NCBI RefSeq assembly: GCF_001484685.1
Contig: NZ_CP012200.1
Span: 118,321 to 182,320, forward strand
Direction: 5' to 3'
Source: Thermococcus sp. 2319x1
GTDB lineage: Archaea > Methanobacteriota_B > Thermococci > Thermococcales > Thermococcaceae
Length of the DNA: 64,000 bases
A program made the translations under genes and the position numbers. A model generated the notes under the pieces. That model was given only the letters and a program-made list of their open reading frames with translations, searched no databases and was not told the DNA's origin. Positions 43,729 through 54,612 of this stretch are shown piece after piece. Each line of letters starts with the position of its first letter. Position 1 is the first letter of the stretch.

Positions 43729-44721
43729 TTGAAAGAGTATCTCATCCCAAAAGAAGGGTTTAGAGTTTTATTCTTCATTGGAAAGGGAGGAGTTGGAAAA
43801 ACGACGAGCTCAGCTGCGGTATCGGTTGCTCTCGCAAAAAAAGGATACAAAACTCTGATAGTCTCAATAGACCCGGCCCACAACTTGGGTGATGTGTTTG
43901 AGGTAAGGCTAAACGACAGGCCGAGGGAAATAGCTGAGAACCTTTATGCAATGGAACTCGACATGGAAAAGCTCATTAAAGCCTATTTGAAGCATCTTGA
44001 GGAGAATTTAAAGCATATGTATAGGTATCTTACCGTCATAAACCTTGAGAAGTATTTTGAAGTGCTCAGCTTTTCTCCAGGTATAGAAGAATACGCCACC
44101 CTTGAGGCTATCAGAGAGATACTGCAAAAAGGAGATGAATGGGACGTCATAGTATTTGATACACCTCCAACTGGATTAACTTTGAGGGTACTGGCCCTTC
44201 CTGAGATTGCCCTTATATGGACAGAGAAGCTCATAGAGATAAGAAGGAAGATTTTAGAAAAGAGAAGAGCGATTGAGAACATACAGGGAGAGAGGAAGTT
44301 TGTGATTGAAGGTGAAGAGTACAAGCTTCCAAGCAGGGAGGAAGAAGACCCTGTAATGAGGGAGCTCAAGCAGTATAAATCCGAGATTACTTTTGTCCGA
44401 AATGTTGTTACAGATCCAAAAAAGACCAGTGTTATAGCGGTGATGAATCCCGAAATGCTACCATTATATGAGACGGAGAGGGCTTACGAGGCTTTAAGAA
44501 AGTTCAAAATTCCCTTTAATCTGGTTGTTGTCAACAAAGTCATTGAGCTTGAGGAAGAAGTTCCAAGGATAAGGGTGAAGATGGAGGCTCAAAGAAAAGT
44601 GCTTGAGGAGATAGGGGAAAAGTTTAGGGGAATAGATATCGTTACAGTGCCCATGTTTGAAGAAGAGCCGAGAGGGCTGAACTGGCTTGAGAAAGTTGGA
44701 GGGTTAATAGTTGGAGATTGA
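43729..44721 (+). CDS. ArsA/Get3-like P-loop ATPase
   Basis: A 330-residue single-domain ATPase with the deviant Walker A GKGGVGKTT at 18-26, the switch block SIDPAHNLGDVF and DTPPTGLTLRVLALPE, which corresponds to DTAPTGHTLR of ArsA/Get3 with His replaced by Leu. There is no cysteine, so neither the arsenite site of ArsA nor the Get3 zinc pair is present. Arsenic transport is therefore unlikely. The TTG start at 43729 follows GAGGTGGT; a GTG at 43720 lies within it. It is clustered with two small paralogues and a MIP18-like gene. Confidence 0.82.
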   Translation: MKEYLIPKEGFRVLFFIGKGGVGKTTSSAAVSVALAKKGYKTLIVSIDPAHNLGDVFEVRLNDRPREIAENLYAMELDMEKLIKAYLKHLEENLKHMYRYLTVINLEKYFEVLSFSPGIEEYATLEAIREILQKGDEWDVIVFDTPPTGLTLRVLALPEIALIWTEKLIEIRRKILEKRRAIENIQGERKFVIEGEEYKLPSREEEDPVMRELKQYKSEITFVRNVVTDPKKTSVIAVMNPEMLPLYETERAYEALRKFKIPFNLVVVNKVIELEEEVPRIRVKMEAQRKVLEEIGEKFRGIDIVTVPMFEEEPRGLNWLEKVGGLIVGD

Positions 44722-45001
44722 TGAAATTTATGAAGAGCTCAGGAAGGTGAAGGAACCCATAAGTGGGGAGGATATAGTTAGCCTGGGAATTGTGAGTTTA
44801 ATCAGGAAAGAAGACAACAAAATAACAATCTTCCTTGGGTTGGCGAGAAGAACTCCCAGACATCCGTTTGAGATGGCTGTTAATTGGGCAGTTCATGCAA
44901 GGATAGTCAAAGATATAGTAAAGGTTTTAGAGGGAAAAGTAAACTTTGAGATAATCGATGACATGACGTTTCAAAGGTATTATCCGATAGAGGAGGTTTA
45001 A
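44711..45001 (+). CDS. MIP18/DUF59-like protein
   Basis: A 96-residue protein of the MIP18 family (IYEELRKVKEPISGEDIVSLGIVSLI, given in part; VNWAVHARIVKDIVKVLEG). Family members act in Fe-S cluster delivery together with P-loop ATPases of the Mrp/Nbp35 kind. This copy lacks the usual cysteine. It starts at a TTG at 44711 and overlaps the ArsA/Get3-like gene by 11 bases, supporting a joint function. Confidence 0.7.
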   Translation: MEIDEIYEELRKVKEPISGEDIVSLGIVSLIRKEDNKITIFLGLARRTPRHPFEMAVNWAVHARIVKDIVKVLEGKVNFEIIDDMTFQRYYPIEEV

Positions 45002-45003
45002 TC

Positions 45004-45660
45004 ATGAAGGTTACACCGGAATTGTTGCTTTTGATAATGGCACTGGGTGCTATAGCTACTTTGCAGTTTTACAAGGGAAGAAAGCTCAATTTGACTATAA
45101 TGGACTACTACCTGAGAACCATAGAGGGAGTTGTGAAGCCCAAGGACAAGGATTACGTGTGGATAGGGGGGTATGTTGGGTTCAGGGCGTTTTATAAAGT
45201 AAATGAAGGTAATATTGACAAGTTTGAATACACGTTAACCCTTTTGCCAAGGCAGAGCATTTTGTATTTCCCTATCTCGAAGCTGATAAACAGACATGAC
45301 AAGATATACTTTGTGGTAAAGCCCTATGCGGCAATCAGAAGGGAAGCACACCTAATACAAAAAGGATACTATCGCCTTAAGCCGAAGATCGAGGATGAGG
45401 AGCTTTTGCAGAGGGAAATAGTAGAGGTAAATGGAAAGCAGTACGAAGCCCTTTTTGAGAAGAGACGAGACGTTGAAATGCTAAAAGAGTTTCTACAGGG
45501 GTTTTCAAAAGTCGAAAACGTCAAGCATATATCATTAACTCCAAAGACAAACGTACTCTACGTTTTCATGAAGCCGGAGATAGAGACGATAGAGCAGGAT
45601 GTAAGACACATAGTACGCTTTGTCAATGAAAGCATAAGAGAAAACCCCTTTGAGCGGTAG
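45004..45660 (+). CDS. Membrane-anchored hypothetical protein
   Basis: A 218-residue protein with one N-terminal helix (LLLLIMALGAIATLQF) and a soluble domain with WIGGYVGFRAFYKV, FEYTLTLLPRQSILYFPISKLI and a C-terminal HIVRFVNESI helix. I do not recognise its family. It is two bases behind the MIP18-like gene and on the same strand, so it is likely the last member of the ATPase cluster. It overlaps a possible long start of the following methyltransferase gene. Confidence 0.65.
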   Translation: MKVTPELLLLIMALGAIATLQFYKGRKLNLTIMDYYLRTIEGVVKPKDKDYVWIGGYVGFRAFYKVNEGNIDKFEYTLTLLPRQSILYFPISKLINRHDKIYFVVKPYAAIRREAHLIQKGYYRLKPKIEDEELLQREIVEVNGKQYEALFEKRRDVEMLKEFLQGFSKVENVKHISLTPKTNVLYVFMKPEIETIEQDVRHIVRFVNESIRENPFER

Positions 45661-45697
45661 GGAAAATCTAATAAATCCCTCCTCTAAACTTTTCTCT

Positions 45698-46630
45698 ATG
45701 ATAGAGAGACTTTTCAGCCTTGGATATTCCAAGCAATTTGCGGAGAGATATTTTGAGTTGTGGGGGGATAGAGCATTAAAAATAGCTGAAGCCATGGAGA
45801 AGCCCTTACCTAGGTGTTTCAGGGTTAATACTCTCCGTGTTGAGATTCCCAAGCTCACTAAAATGCTGAACAAGAAGGGTTTTCAATTTAAGCGTGTTCC
45901 CTGGGCAAAAGAAGGCTTCTGCCTAACAAGGGAGCCTTTTTCCATAACTTCTACTCCGGAATATCTTGGCGGTCTGCTTTATATCCAGGAGGCATCCTCT
46001 ATGTATCCCCCAATAGCCTTAGACCCAAAACCGGGAGAAGTTGTTGCAGATATGGCGGCGGCTCCGGGTGGTAAAACCTCTTACCTCGCCCAGCTTATGA
46101 AAAATGAAGGAATTATATATGCATTCGATGTTGGGGAAGAGAGGCTCAAGGAAACAAGGCTAAACCTCTCTCGGCTTGGAGTTACAAACACAATTCTCCT
46201 CCACAAAAGCTCTCTCTATATGGGGGAATTGGGGATTGAGTTTGATAAAATTCTCCTTGATGCCCCCTGCACTGGCTCTGGAACTATCCATAAAAATCCA
46301 GAGAGAAAGGCGAACAGAACGCTGGAGGATGTGAAGTTCTGTCAAAACCTGCAGATGCAGATGGTAAAAGTTGCTTTGGAAAACCTCAAAGAAGGGGGTG
46401 TGTTGGTTTATTCCACATGCTCTTTAGAGCCGGAGGAGAATGAATTTGTTGTTCAGTGGGCTCTGGACAACTTTGACATTGAGCTTTTACCCCTTAGACA
46501 TGGCGAACCTGCCCTAACGGCACCCTTTGGGATAGAGCTTAGCGAGGAGCTCAGCAAGGCGAGAAGGTTCTATCCCGACGCTCATAACACAAGCGGGTTC
46601 TTTGTTGCTAAAATAAGAAAGAAGGGCTGA
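45698..46630 (+). CDS. RNA cytosine-C5 methyltransferase (NOL1/NOP2/Sun family)
   Basis: A 310-residue SAM-dependent m5C methyltransferase for tRNA or rRNA. It has PRCFRVNTLR, the SAM site DMAAAPGGKTSYLAQL, the catalytic motif IV LDAPCTGSGT and motif VI STCSLEPEENE with the second cysteine. No PUA domain is present. ATG 45698 matches the usual N-terminus of archaeal homologues; an in-frame TTG at 45650 would add 16 residues but lies inside the preceding gene. The target RNA is unknown. Confidence 0.88.
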   Translation: MIERLFSLGYSKQFAERYFELWGDRALKIAEAMEKPLPRCFRVNTLRVEIPKLTKMLNKKGFQFKRVPWAKEGFCLTREPFSITSTPEYLGGLLYIQEASSMYPPIALDPKPGEVVADMAAAPGGKTSYLAQLMKNEGIIYAFDVGEERLKETRLNLSRLGVTNTILLHKSSLYMGELGIEFDKILLDAPCTGSGTIHKNPERKANRTLEDVKFCQNLQMQMVKVALENLKEGGVLVYSTCSLEPEENEFVVQWALDNFDIELLPLRHGEPALTAPFGIELSEELSKARRFYPDAHNTSGFFVAKIRKKG

Positions 46631-46636
46631 GAAGGT

Positions 46637-47629
46637 TTATTCATTGGAAACTTTCTCTTCTAAGAGTCTATCTTCAATCTCGTGCAGTCTTTTCTTTGTA
46701 TCATTGCTTAACAGGCTTTCGAGCTCTTCTCTTGCTGCCTTCGCGAGTTCAAACTTAGATGCGTACTCCTTGGACACTTCTACCCATGGAATCTTCTTTT
46801 CCTCGACAAATACATCTATATCTGCAAACCTCCGATAGTCTCTGTACTCCAGTCCTTTGAGAAGGAACTTTATTCTGAGGGGATCTTCCCACGTTATTAG
46901 CTTTATTTTGTAAACCTTGATCCTCATGAATGGTCTTGGGTAATCCCAGTCCCACCCTTCACTTACGACATAGCCGAGGTCGAGATCTTCAAGAACTAGA
47001 AGTACCCTTTCTATGTTCTCTTCGTATCTCTTTTCGGTGTCATAGATTCTTATAGTGATCTCTTTCCAGCCCTCCGGGAGCAGTTTAAAGAGTATAATTG
47101 GCAAGTCAGTTCTTAAGGTTCTGTATACTTCCATGAAATTTTTTCTGATCAAAAACGCTTCTTTTATATCTCTTATGCTTAAAGGCTCGCTTAGTTTCTT
47201 GTCCGTCACCAGAAGGAGAGTGTCCTGCTCTTCGCCCTCGTTAATACCTCTGGCAAAGCTTGTTTTTATCCCTCCATATCTTTTCGGGATTATTTCGGAA
47301 GTTTTTTCGGCCTCTTTTGGCACTCTCAGAAGAATTATCTGGGGCCCAAGGTTTGCCCTGTCAAAAGGGGCTTTTGCATTTAAGAGCTCTTTTAAAACGC
47401 TGTCACTCCTCATTCTAACTAAAAAGGCGCCTCTCTTTGGATTCAGTATAGTTTTCCATTCTTCTGCAGGGGTTACAAAGATTATTGTATCGAGTTCTCC
47501 ACTTTGATTCCACGCCTCGTCGACGGAGAGTTCTTCTACTCCAAAAAGATTTTTTAGGAAACTTTCGCCGCCTTCAACATCTGATGTCCTTAAAAAGAGC
47601 ATTGAAGGGCCAAAACGCATTAATCTCAT
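46637..47629 (-). CDS. Conserved hypothetical protein
   Basis: A 330-residue soluble protein I cannot place. The N-terminal part reads FGPSMLFLRTSDVEGGESFLKNLFG; later blocks are IIFVTPAEEWKTILNPKRGA, KRYGGIKTSFARGINEGEE, GWDWDYPRPFMRIKVY and a charged C-terminal coil (FELAKAAREELESLLSNDTKKRLHEI, in part). No catalytic motif is clear. Its ATG overlaps the TGA of the phosphoesterase gene by one base, so both are coupled. Confidence 0.6.
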   Translation of the reverse strand: MRLMRFGPSMLFLRTSDVEGGESFLKNLFGVEELSVDEAWNQSGELDTIIFVTPAEEWKTILNPKRGAFLVRMRSDSVLKELLNAKAPFDRANLGPQIILLRVPKEAEKTSEIIPKRYGGIKTSFARGINEGEEQDTLLLVTDKKLSEPLSIRDIKEAFLIRKNFMEVYRTLRTDLPIILFKLLPEGWKEITIRIYDTEKRYEENIERVLLVLEDLDLGYVVSEGWDWDYPRPFMRIKVYKIKLITWEDPLRIKFLLKGLEYRDYRRFADIDVFVEEKKIPWVEVSKEYASKFELAKAAREELESLLSNDTKKRLHEIEDRLLEEKVSNE

Positions 47630-48219
47630 CACAATCCCCTCATAAGTTTATATCCCCTTTCGAAATTTGTTCCATCGGGATATTTGACCCTAACAACCTT
47701 CTTACTTCCCAAAAGGATGAAGTTCACATTTAAAACTCCATTTAGTCCTCGTCGGAGGGTTCTGAAGTTGTGACCGTAGAGAATGAAATCAACATCTTTG
47801 GGAGGATTCAGCTGACTGGGGTCATGTGCTAAGGCAAGCTTTACCTTACCTATCTTAACAATTTCCCCAGATTTTACTATCCGGGCCTTTCTGACGAGCT
47901 CTTTGAGAATTTCTTCACTATCCTCGTTTCCCGGAACAATGTACACGTCAGCCCCGGAATTTTCGAGTATATCCAACAGCTCTTTTACCCTTTCCCTGTA
48001 TCGCTCTTTTAATTCGGGCTTTCTTTCAAGTTTTATGTTGTCCACCAGGTCGCCGGTATGAATAATATACTCCGGTCTGCTTTTTTCTATTAGGTTTAGG
48101 ATGAAAGAATATATATTATCCGGAGTGTCGCTTATGTGCATTACCTTGGCCTCTTTACTCTCCAGTAATTCTTTTGGAAGCCCTCTTCTTCTTAAAAAGC
48201 TGGGTAAGTTTAATCTCAT
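47629..48219 (-). CDS. YfcE/MJ0936-like metallophosphoesterase
   Basis: A 196-residue phosphodiesterase of the calcineurin-like fold: KVMHISDTPDN (shifted form of D-x-H), IIHTGDLVD, VPGNEDSEEIL, LALAHDP and FILYGHNF. It lacks a signal peptide and is cytoplasmic. The second metal motif SDT-P differs from the usual SDTH, so metal binding may be altered. It precedes the unknown gene 46637-47629 in one unit. Confidence 0.78.
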   Translation of the reverse strand: MRLNLPSFLRRRGLPKELLESKEAKVMHISDTPDNIYSFILNLIEKSRPEYIIHTGDLVDNIKLERKPELKERYRERVKELLDILENSGADVYIVPGNEDSEEILKELVRKARIVKSGEIVKIGKVKLALAHDPSQLNPPKDVDFILYGHNFRTLRRGLNGVLNVNFILLGSKKVVRVKYPDGTNFERGYKLMRGL

Positions 48220-48239
48220 CACAATAATTCCAGAGCAAT

Positions 48240-48250
48240 ATTTTATATAC
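48240..48250 (+). promoter_or_regulatory. TATA box of the dehydrogenase-nep1 operon
   Basis: ATTTTATATAC at 48240-48250, with AGGAGGTGGGG as ribosome site before the GTG at 48281. It lies in the divergent gap to the phosphoesterase gene. Confidence 0.5.
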
Positions 48251-48280
48251 CTTTGGTTCTACTTTAAGGAGGTGGGGTGT

Positions 48281-50009
<1,729 letters not shown>

Positions 50010-50079
50010 AATCTTCTTCAAAAATTTTTTAAATGGTTGAACTAAATCACACCAAGAACGTTTGTGGGAGGTAAGGAAA

Positions 50080-50496
50080 ATGGGAGACAAAACCAAAGTT
50101 CAGGTTAGTAAGCTCAAACCCGGAAGATACATCCTTATTGATGACGAGCCGTGCAAAATAGTCAACATTGCGGTTTCATCCCCGGGAAAGCACGGTTCAG
50201 CAAAGGCAAGAATTGAGGCCGTTGGAATATTTGACGGCAAGGTTAGGAGCATTGTGAAGCCAACAAGCGCTGAAGTTGATGTCCCAATTATCGACAAGAG
50301 AACGGGTCAGATAATAGCTCTCACACCGGACACAGTCCAGCTCATGGACATGGAGACATACGAAATCTTCGATGTTCCGATAGCAACGGGCGTTGATGAT
50401 GAAATCAAGGACAAGATTAAAGAAGGTATTAACGTTGAATACTGGGAGACCCTTGGCAGAATAAAGATAATGAAGCTCAAAGGAGAAAGCGAGTGA
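50080..50496 (+). CDS. Translation initiation factor aIF5A
   Basis: A 138-residue factor that eases peptide-bond formation at proline runs. The hypusine site is Lys37 in [14 protein letters not shown], and [14 protein letters not shown]-like residues form the C-terminal OB fold. ATG 50080 lies behind GGAGGTAAGG; an upstream in-frame TTG is unlikely. The polyamine gene speB follows, relevant because hypusination uses spermidine. Confidence 0.96.
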   Translation: MGDKTKVQVSKLKPGRYILIDDEPCKIVNIAVSSPGKHGSAKARIEAVGIFDGKVRSIVKPTSAEVDVPIIDKRTGQIIALTPDTVQLMDMETYEIFDVPIATGVDDEIKDKIKEGINVEYWETLGRIKIMKLKGESE

Positions 50497-50499
50497 TTC

Positions 50500-50505
50500 T
50501 TTTTT
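50500..50505 (+). terminator. T-run after the aIF5A gene
   Basis: TTTTTT followed by AAATTTTTG directly behind the stop, before the promoter region of the agmatinase gene. Confidence 0.35.
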
Positions 50506-50578
50506 AAATTTTTGACCTCTTGCTTGGTCTTGCAAAACTTTTTAACCTCCATTCTAAACTCCCTCCGGGTGAAGGATG

Positions 50579-51436
50579 ATGGAACTCCTCTATACCTATG
50601 AGACGCTAAAGCTTGAATTTCCAATGAGCGATATTGAGGAAGCTGACTTTGTGATCCTTGGCATTCCCTTTGATGGAACAACTTCCTATAAACCTGGAAC
50701 AAGGTTCGGGCCTACGCTGATAAGACAAGCCACGCTCAATTTGGAGAGCTATATTTTAGATTACGACACTGACCTTGCAGAGGTAAAGATAGCTGACGTT
50801 GGCGATTTAGCCATCGTCGCTGGTAACCCCCTCGAGACTATAAAAAGAGGCATTGAGACAATAGAAGAAATCAAGAAAATAAACCCTAAGGCAGTGCCTA
50901 TAGTTTTGGGCGGTGAGCACTCAATGACTTTTGCCCCGGTGAAGGCGTTGAAGCCGAAAAGCTATCTTGTTTTTGATGCCCACCTTGATTTAAGGGAGAG
51001 TTATGAAGACAACCCCTGGAATCACGCATGTGTTGCCAGAAGGATTTCAGAACTTGGAATAAAAGTTGCCGAGTTTGGAATAAGAAGTGGTACAAAAGAG
51101 GAAGTGGAATATGCCAAAAAGGCTGACGTACCTTGGGTTCATGCAAGGGAGTACACCCTTGAAAGGTTCATAGAGGTCGTAAAAGACCTCCCAGAGCCGG
51201 TATATGTGTCTGTGGACATAGATGTCTTTGATCTTTCGATGGTTCCTTCAACTGGGACTCCAGAAGCCGGCGGATTGAGGTTTTGGGAGGTTGTGGAGGC
51301 ACTGGAATGGCTGGTGGAGAATAAAAAAATCGTTGGTTTTGATATTATGGAAGTGGCGGGAATGGAGCTTGGAGATATTACAGCCTTAACTGCCGCAAAA
51401 CTCCTCTTTTACATGATTGGAATGCTTTCAAAATGA
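50579..51436 (+). CDS. speB: Agmatinase/aminopropylagmatinase
   Basis: A 285-residue ureohydrolase that splits agmatine or N1-aminopropylagmatine in polyamine synthesis. Manganese ligands are in VLGGEHSMTF, VFDAHLDLRE and SVDIDVFDLS. PFDGTTSYKPGTRFGPTLIR is typical. In Thermococcus the preferred substrate is aminopropylagmatine, on the way to spermidine. The second of two ATGs (50579) has better spacing from GGTGA. It runs tail to tail with the ClC gene, one base apart. Confidence 0.92.
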   Translation: MELLYTYETLKLEFPMSDIEEADFVILGIPFDGTTSYKPGTRFGPTLIRQATLNLESYILDYDTDLAEVKIADVGDLAIVAGNPLETIKRGIETIEEIKKINPKAVPIVLGGEHSMTFAPVKALKPKSYLVFDAHLDLRESYEDNPWNHACVARRISELGIKVAEFGIRSGTKEEVEYAKKADVPWVHAREYTLERFIEVVKDLPEPVYVSVDIDVFDLSMVPSTGTPEAGGLRFWEVVEALEWLVENKKIVGFDIMEVAGMELGDITALTAAKLLFYMIGMLSK

Positions 51437-51437
51437 T

Positions 51438-53156
51438 TCACTCTTCTATGTACATTTCTCTTAATGCCCTATAATATGCCTTGTAGATGTCCCTCTTTGT
51501 TACAACACCGATAAGCCTTCTGTTTTCTGGACTTTCAACAATGGGAAGAAGGTTTTGGTCGTATTTCATCAGTTTTTCAAAGGCATCCTGAGCTGTTTCA
51601 TTTAAATATCCAACACCGTATTCCTTGCGCAAAAACCTCTCTATTGGTAACGTTTTTATTCTCTGGAAGAGGTTTAGGAAGTCTTTTATGCTCACTGTTC
51701 CCAATACGTTCATTTTTTCATCAACAACCGGGAAACAATCATGGCCGGTCTTTGCAACGAGCTCCTCAACATCCCTTAGGGTATTCCATTTGTAAACAAA
51801 CACGGGCTTTGCAGTCATTATCTCTCTAACTGGGATAGTCTCCAAAACAACGGGGCGGCCCGTTTTTATGCGAATTCCCCTCCGCTCAAGCTTTAGGGTA
51901 TATACCGAAGAGCCCTTGAGAATAAACCTGGCTGTTAAAAAGCTTGTCGTTGCGGAAGTTATAACTCCGGGAAGGAGGGCATAACCTCTGGTGAGCTCTG
52001 CCACCATAAGTATCTGGTTTATTGGTGCTTGAGTTAGTCCACTGAAGAACGCTGCCATACCCGCTATGGCATAAACGGCTGGATTGATACCTATGGTGGG
52101 GAAAAGCGGTTTTAAAATTGTTCCATATGCGGCCCCAAGTAGAGCACCGATGTAAAGACTTGGAGCAAAGATGCCGCCGCTGTGGCCGGAGGATATCATT
52201 ACAGACGTTGCCACCATCTTTCCAATTCCTAAAAGGATAAGGACTGCAAGGGGGAGCAATCCTGCAATGGCAAGCTCCATCCCCTCATAGCCGACCCCAA
52301 GTATTCCGTATTGGGGGAAGAACATCCCGATAAAACCCACACCTAGCCCTCCGATAAAAAGCTTTGTCCACAGTGGAGTTTTAATGCCCTCAAATTTATT
52401 TGTAAGCCAAAACAGAAACTTTGCCCAATATGCGGCTAAAACCCCAAACAGCAAGCCCATAAGGAACAGAAAGAAAAGTTCAATGTGTTCATGGGCAATC
52501 TGAAGGGGAATATTGACTTCAAAAGCCTCCCCCAGGAGCAGCAACGTCACGGTATTGCCGACCACGGCAGATAGGAATATCGGGACGAGGTTTATTGAAA
52601 ATATCCCCATGTAAACGACTTCAAGGGCGAACATCGCTCCGGCAAATGGAGTATTAAAAGTCCCCGCTATTCCTGCGGCTAAACCGCATGTGGTTAGGAG
52701 CTTTTTCATTTCTGGAGAGAGTTTAAAAGTCTGCGTTAATGCCGATGCCAGTGAAGCTCCGATGAAACCTATAGGGCCTTCTCTACCAACGCTTCCCCCG
52801 CTTCCGATGGTAATTGAAGTTACCAGTGCCTTTAAGATTGCCAGTATCCCCTTTATTTCTCCCTTTTTGAATATAACCGCTTCTATAACTTCAGGTATGC
52901 CGTTTCCCTTTAATTCGGGATAATTTTTGATTACTGGCGCAATTATGAGGCTCCCTATTGCTGGAAGCAGGATATATCCGAAGTTGTAACCTCGGTAATA
53001 GAAGGAGATGTGGGGGAGTAGAATTTCAAAAAACAGCAATCTCGTGAGAAGTGTTAGCTTTCTGAAGATAACTGCCCCCAGTCCACCGACTACCCCCGTG
53101 AGTATAGAGAGGAAAAGAATAGTTGCCCACTTCTTTACATACTCTTCTCTTCTCAT
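51438..53156 (-). CDS. ClC chloride channel/antiporter with CBS domains
   Basis: A 572-residue ClC protein. The selectivity motifs are GNGIPEV (GSGIP variant), GREGPIG with the gating glutamate and GGIFAPSLYIGA. Two CBS domains follow (about 435-560; IMTAKPVFVYKWNTLRDVEEL and PIVESPENRRLIGVVTKRDI), which may bind adenine nucleotides. Whether it is a channel or a Cl-/H+ antiporter cannot be decided: the proton glutamate position was not clearly identified. Confidence 0.92.
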   Translation of the reverse strand: MRREEYVKKWATILFLSILTGVVGGLGAVIFRKLTLLTRLLFFEILLPHISFYYRGYNFGYILLPAIGSLIIAPVIKNYPELKGNGIPEVIEAVIFKKGEIKGILAILKALVTSITIGSGGSVGREGPIGFIGASLASALTQTFKLSPEMKKLLTTCGLAAGIAGTFNTPFAGAMFALEVVYMGIFSINLVPIFLSAVVGNTVTLLLLGEAFEVNIPLQIAHEHIELFFLFLMGLLFGVLAAYWAKFLFWLTNKFEGIKTPLWTKLFIGGLGVGFIGMFFPQYGILGVGYEGMELAIAGLLPLAVLILLGIGKMVATSVMISSGHSGGIFAPSLYIGALLGAAYGTILKPLFPTIGINPAVYAIAGMAAFFSGLTQAPINQILMVAELTRGYALLPGVITSATTSFLTARFILKGSSVYTLKLERRGIRIKTGRPVVLETIPVREIMTAKPVFVYKWNTLRDVEELVAKTGHDCFPVVDEKMNVLGTVSIKDFLNLFQRIKTLPIERFLRKEYGVGYLNETAQDAFEKLMKYDQNLLPIVESPENRRLIGVVTKRDIYKAYYRALREMYIEE

Positions 53157-53228
53157 CGCCTTAGGAATAATCTTGGGAGTATTTAAAGATTGAAGAAACC
53201 AAAGGTGGGCACATTAAAGTTTAAAAAG

Positions 53229-54602
53229 TCAAGCCTTTAAGGCTTCCTCCAGCAGCTTTAGTCCTACGTTGAGGTATTCCTGCGCCTTTTCTTCGCTTCT
53301 TGCCTCTGCAAAGATTCTTATTATTGGCTCTGTTCCGCTTGCCCTTACGAGCACCCACCCCTCTTCGAAAAGAACCTTTGTCCCATCGGTTGTGTCGATT
53401 TTTAGCCCTTCTTTCTCTGCAATCTCCGCAACCTTTGCCACTATTGCCTTTCTATCCCCCTCAACGTGTCTTTTGGTTTTTACCTGGTAGAACTTTGGAA
53501 GCTCGTCTATCAGTTCGCTAAACTTTTTACCGCTTTTTGCAAAAATTTCAACTATCTTTGCGGCTGTCATGGCCCCATCTCTGCCCAAAACGTGGTCTGG
53601 AAAGATAACTCCCCCGTTTTCCTCTCCCCCAACTAAACCGTTGTGCTCAAGCAGTGCCCTCGAAACTATTAGGTCCCCAACTTTTGTCTTCAGAACTTTT
53701 CCTCCGTAGATTTTGGCAAGCTCGTCTATTATGTGAGAGGTTGCTACGGTTGTTACAACCAAACCTCCCTTGTTCTCTTCGAGCATTGCTTTCACAACTA
53801 AGGCGAAGGTTTTGTCTCCTTGTATGAAGTTTCCGTTCTCGTCTATGAAGACTGATCGGTCCGCATCGCCGTCTTGGGCGATTCCAAAGTCCGCTCCAAG
53901 TGCTTTCACGATCCTCATAAACCCTTGGAGATTCTCTTCATTGGGTTCTGGGTTTCTTGCGGGGAAGTGTCCGTCTGGATGGGCATTTACGCTAACGACT
54001 TTACAGCCGAGCTCTCTCAAGAGATAGGGGAGCACTAAGGATCCTGCGCCATTTGAAGTATCCACCACTACAAAGGGTCTTCTCTTTCTTATTGCCTCCA
54101 CATCCACCCTCGCCTTTATTGCGTCTATGTAGGGTCTTATTATATCCCTCTCAACGAGCCGACCTATTTCGTCCCACTTAGCTCTGTAAAAGTCTTCTTT
54201 GAAGAATAACTCCTCCACAACTGCTTCCCTTTCTTTTTTGAGGCCTAAACCATTTGGCTCGAGGAGTTTTATCCCATTATATTCAGGTGGGTTGTGGCTT
54301 GCGGTTATCACAGCCCCTCCATCGACTTTGAAGTACTTGCATGCGAACTGAATCGCTGGAGTTGGTGCTATGCCCACATCTATGACGTTAACTCCAACGC
54401 TTAGAAGGCCGCTTATCAGGGCATTTTTGAGCATCTCTCCGCTAACTCTTGTGTCCCTTCCCACGACAACCCAGAGCTCCTTGTCAGGCTGTTCCCTTTT
54501 TAGGAGCGTTCCAAATGCCATTCCCATTTTGAGTGCAAATTCTGGAGTTATCTTTTCATTTGCGATTCCCCTAACTCCAAACGTTCCGAATATCTTGCCC
54601 AT
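53229..54602 (-). CDS. Phosphomannomutase/phosphoglucomutase
   Basis: A 457-residue alpha-D-phosphohexomutase. The phosphoserine is Ser102 in TASHNPPEYNG, the metal loop is DGDADRSVF, the sugar loop is GEENGGVIFP and the phosphate loop is RASGTEPIIRIF. It would convert mannose 6-phosphate to mannose 1-phosphate for GDP-mannose and is the last gene of the mannosylglycerate operon. ATG 54602 lies behind GAGGTGATG; two upstream starts fall in that site. Confidence 0.93.
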   Translation of the reverse strand: MGKIFGTFGVRGIANEKITPEFALKMGMAFGTLLKREQPDKELWVVVGRDTRVSGEMLKNALISGLLSVGVNVIDVGIAPTPAIQFACKYFKVDGGAVITASHNPPEYNGIKLLEPNGLGLKKEREAVVEELFFKEDFYRAKWDEIGRLVERDIIRPYIDAIKARVDVEAIRKRRPFVVVDTSNGAGSLVLPYLLRELGCKVVSVNAHPDGHFPARNPEPNEENLQGFMRIVKALGADFGIAQDGDADRSVFIDENGNFIQGDKTFALVVKAMLEENKGGLVVTTVATSHIIDELAKIYGGKVLKTKVGDLIVSRALLEHNGLVGGEENGGVIFPDHVLGRDGAMTAAKIVEIFAKSGKKFSELIDELPKFYQVKTKRHVEGDRKAIVAKVAEIAEKEGLKIDTTDGTKVLFEEGWVLVRASGTEPIIRIFAEARSEEKAQEYLNVGLKLLEEALKA

Positions 54603-54612
54603 TTTCATCACC

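Noticed and set aside
43729-44721. Arsenite-transporting ATPase
   Set aside because: No cysteines, no ArsB-type gene and only one ATPase half, so arsenic transport is not supported.
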